From positions 1-64,000 of the forward strand of contig CAWBXZ010000010.1 in the NCBI GenBank assembly GCA_963792855.1: a DNA stretch of 64,000 bases, read 5' to 3'. Each line of letters starts with the position of its first letter. Positions within the stretch are counted from its first letter, which is position 1. Shown piece after piece: positions 61,931 to 64,000 of the stretch. Below the pieces are notes generated by a model. The model was not told where the DNA came from, did no database searches, and saw only the letters and a list, made by a program, of their open reading frames with translations. A program made the position numbers and the translations under genes. The DNA is from SG8-40 sp963792855. GTDB lineage: Bacteria; Pseudomonadota; Gammaproteobacteria; Burkholderiales; Eutrophovitaceae.

Positions 61931-62768
61931 GGCGCTGGCGAGCGCGGCACCGATGACGCCGGCGTTTTTGCGCGTTGCGCGCAACCATCGCGAATCGGGT
62001 GACGTCATCACGCTCGAAATACCGCTCGAACAGAATCAGCCGCTGCCGCTATTCGAACCCGGCCAGTTCAATATGCTGTACGCGTTCGGGGTCGGCGAAG
62101 TACCGGTCAGCATGAGCGGCGACCCGGCCGCGGCGGATCGCTGGGTACACACGATCCGTGCCGTCGGCCCGGTGAGCACAGCGCTCGCGGCACTCAAGCC
62201 CAATGAAACGGTCGGCGTTCGCGGACCATTCGGCAGCGGTTGGCCCGTCGACGAAGCCGCCGGCTACGATGTGCTCGTCATCGCCGGCGGCCTTGGTCTC
62301 GCCCCGTTGAGGCCGGCGCTGTATCACCTCATCCGCAACCGCGAGCGCTACGGCCGGGTGGCGCTGCTCTACGGCGCGCGCCATCCGCACGATCTGCTGT
62401 TCCACGGCCAGCTCGACGCCTGGCGGCGCACGCCCGACCTGCAGGTGCGCGTGACTGTCGATCACGCGACCCGGGACTGGATCGGTGATGTGGGTCTGGT
62501 CAGCCGGCTGCTGCCCAAGATTCGCCACGACCCGCTCGATACCGTCGCGTTTCTGTGCGGCCCGGAGATCATGATGCGCATGACGGCGATTGCGTTGGAA
62601 GATATCGGTGTCGCGCCCGAGCGCATCTTTGTCTCGCTCGAGCGCAACATGAAGTGTGCGGTTGGCTGGTGCGGTCACTGCCAGTTCGGACCGGAGTTCG
62701 TTTGCAAGGACGGGCCGGTCTTTCGCTATGACCGCATCAGACAACTCCTCGGTGTTCGGGAGATCTGA
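61899..62768 (+). CDS. hydG: [NiFe] hydrogenase/sulfhydrogenase gamma subunit (FAD/NAD(P)-binding)
   Basis: The NAD(P)H-linked flavin subunit, a member of the ferredoxin-NADP reductase superfamily. The FAD region lies in LFEPGQFNMLYAFGVGEVPVSMSG (~res 48-72), the NAD(P) region in VLVIAGGLGLAPLRPALYHLI (~res 125-145), and a C-terminal [2Fe-2S] set in MKCAVGWCGHCQFGPEFVCKDG. It lets the complex use NAD(P)H or NAD(P)+. Two ATG codons, 61899 and 61905, are possible. The operon order (beta, binding protein, gamma, delta, alpha) follows hydBGDA of archaeal sulfhydrogenase. Confidence 0.9.
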   Translation: MAMAKHKHVAEALASAAPMTPAFLRVARNHRESGDVITLEIPLEQNQPLPLFEPGQFNMLYAFGVGEVPVSMSGDPAAADRWVHTIRAVGPVSTALAALKPNETVGVRGPFGSGWPVDEAAGYDVLVIAGGLGLAPLRPALYHLIRNRERYGRVALLYGARHPHDLLFHGQLDAWRRTPDLQVRVTVDHATRDWIGDVGLVSRLLPKIRHDPLDTVAFLCGPEIMMRMTAIALEDIGVAPERIFVSLERNMKCAVGWCGHCQFGPEFVCKDGPVFRYDRIRQLLGVREI

Positions 62769-62769
62769 G

Positions 62770-63579
62770 ATGGCGGCATCGTCGTTTTCAAAACCGCCAC
62801 GCCCGAAACTCGCCGTATGGAAGTTCGCCTCCTGCGACGGCTGTCAGCTCAGCCTGCTCGATTGCGAGGACGAATTACTGGCTGTCGCGGATGCCGTCGA
62901 GATCGCGAACTTTGCCGAAGCGTCGAGTGCCGTCGTCGAAGGACCCTACGACCTGTCACTGGTGGAAGGCTCGATCACCACCGCGCACGACGCCGAACGC
63001 ATCGAGGAGATCCGCGACAAGTCGCGTGTCCTGATTACCATTGGCGCTTGCGCCACAGCGGGCGGCATCCAGGCGCTGCGAAATTTCAAGGATGTGCGCG
63101 ACTTTCTGAACGTGGTGTACGCGAAACCGGAGTACATCGACACGCTCGCCACCTCGACACCGATATCGGAGCACGTGCCGGTCGATTTCGAGCTACGCGG
63201 GTGTCCCATCAACAAACAGCAGCTGCTCGAAGTCATCAGCGCGTTTCTGCGCAAGCGCCGGCCCAATACGCCGGCGCACAGCGTCTGCGTCGAGTGCAAG
63301 CTGCGCGGTACCGCCTGCGTCATGATTGCGCACGGTACGCCTTGCCTGGGTCCGGTGACGCATGCCGGTTGCGGCGCCATCTGTCCAGCCTATAACCGCG
63401 GCTGCTATGGCTGTTTCGGACCGATGGAGAGTCCGAATACGCAATCACTTACGAATCAGTGGCGCCGCCTCGGCGTCGACGCCGAAGCGATCCGGCGCGT
63501 GTACCACTCGTTCAACGCGTGGGCGGCGCCGTTTCGCCTGGAAGGCGAACAGATTACGGATAAAACCGATGGCTCGTAA
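62770..63579 (+). CDS. hydD: [NiFe] hydrogenase small (delta) subunit, group 3b type
   Basis: The 269-residue small subunit that carries iron-sulfur clusters to the active site. The proximal cluster starts in FASCDGCQLSLLDCEDELL (~res 19-37), continues with IGACATAGG (~res 95) and GCPINK (~res 143), and further clusters are formed in CVECKLRGTACVMIAHGTPCLGPVTHAGCGAICPAYNRGCYGCFG. No Tat signal is present, so the enzyme is cytoplasmic, as expected for group 3. It starts one base after the gamma-subunit stop and overlaps the large-subunit gene by 11 bases. Confidence 0.92.
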   Translation: MAASSFSKPPRPKLAVWKFASCDGCQLSLLDCEDELLAVADAVEIANFAEASSAVVEGPYDLSLVEGSITTAHDAERIEEIRDKSRVLITIGACATAGGIQALRNFKDVRDFLNVVYAKPEYIDTLATSTPISEHVPVDFELRGCPINKQQLLEVISAFLRKRRPNTPAHSVCVECKLRGTACVMIAHGTPCLGPVTHAGCGAICPAYNRGCYGCFGPMESPNTQSLTNQWRRLGVDAEAIRRVYHSFNAWAAPFRLEGEQITDKTDGS

Positions 63580-64000
63580 GACCATCAAGGTTGACTACCT
63601 CGCGCGTGTCGAAGGCGAGGGCGCGCTTCACGTCAGCATCAATGGTTCGCGCGTGGAAGATGTTCGGCTGGAGATCTTCGAGCCGCCGCGTTTCTTCGAG
63701 GCGTTCCTGCGAGGGCGCCACTTCACCGAAACACCCGACATCGTGGCGCGCATCTGCGGCATCTGCCCGGTCGCTTACCAGATGAGTGCCGTGCAGGCGC
63801 TGGAGAACGCGCTCGGCGCGACCGTCGACGGAACGCTGCGCGACATGCGCCGGCTGCTGTACTGCGGCGAGTGGATCGAGAGCCACGTACTGCACATCTA
63901 CATGCTGCACGCGCCGGACTTTCTCGGTTACCAGAGCGCGATCGACATGGCGAAGGATCACCGCGAAGTCGTCGAGCGCGGGCTGCAAATGAAAAAAGCG
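63569..64000 (+). CDS. hydA: [NiFe] hydrogenase large (alpha) subunit, 3'-partial
   Basis: The N-terminal 144 codons of the catalytic subunit, cut by the window end. VDYLARVEGEGALHVSING at the start is typical, and the L1 active-site motif is RICGICPVAYQMSAV (~res 60), which provides two of the four nickel-binding Cys; the C-terminal L2 motif lies outside. The pattern RICGICPVAYQMSA is that of group 3b enzymes, which couple H2 and NADP(H). It overlaps the small-subunit gene by 11 bases, so translation is coupled. Confidence 0.92.
   Translation, partial: MARKTIKVDYLARVEGEGALHVSINGSRVEDVRLEIFEPPRFFEAFLRGRHFTETPDIVARICGICPVAYQMSAVQALENALGATVDGTLRDMRRLLYCGEWIESHVLHIYMLHAPDFLGYQSAIDMAKDHREVVERGLQMKKA

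Overview
The window looks like a chromosomal segment of a GC-rich gammaproteobacterium, probably environmental. The evidence is a full-length fused RlmKL rRNA methyltransferase, the ABC-F protein YbiT, a Cti fatty-acid isomerase, GltS, a 93-residue PpiC parvulin, a bacterial TrmY homologue and an amphi-Trp protein. I cannot place it further from sequence alone. No rRNA, tRNA or CRISPR array was found.

Layout. 1-6 kb: a frameshifted N-acyl-D-amino-acid deacylase, cti, a 3' remnant of a second deacylase copy, and gltS. 6-12 kb: a mobile-element cluster with an IS4-family element, a REP-associated tyrosine transposase (RAYT) and an IS3-family element, plus an outer-membrane barrel protein and a MATE pump. 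12-16.5 kb: an EmrB-type MFS pump, ybiT and a duplicated 3' piece of the pump gene. 16.5-25 kb: small secreted proteins, an adenylate cyclase/TPR protein, rlmKL, trmY and a zinc metallopeptidase. 25-32 kb: single accessory genes (lipocalin-like, SDR, flavodoxins, FMO, YugP-like protease, murI) separated by REP-like repeats. 32-39 kb: a large beta-helix surface protein (frameshifted), a flavodoxin, and a lipoprotein/M48 protease/lipoprotein operon. 39-45 kb: a DUF3604 gene bracketed by a VKOR-thioredoxin gene and its 3' fragment, then an N-formylglutamate amidohydrolase/transglutaminase pair. 45-59 kb: an AraC regulator with a divergent NmrA/DUF4345/DUF1772 operon, DUF898, decayed genes, ppiC, a methyltransferase, GST, two lipoproteins, an SGNH esterase and a GlcG/HbpS-like protein. 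60-64 kb: a [NiFe] hydrogenase operon of group 3b type (beta subunit, cyclic-nucleotide-binding protein, gamma FAD subunit, small subunit, and the start of the large subunit, cut by the window end).

The most unusual feature is the space between genes. A palindromic repeat (core AAAGGGGTCAGAGCCCTTT) occurs about twenty times and brackets the one intact RAYT gene; two decayed RAYT 3' ends lie next to further copies. Both insertion sequences sit inside a copy of this repeat. Three loci share one architecture: an upstream gene, one unrelated gene, then a 340-470 bp direct copy of the 3' end of the upstream gene. A fourth gene, the cyclase, lies between ~120 bp direct repeats of another palindromic family. 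This suggests repeated gain of single-gene segments by recombination, but the mechanism is inference. At least five reading-frame breaks in otherwise well-conserved genes mean either active gene decay or uncorrected indel errors in the assembly.
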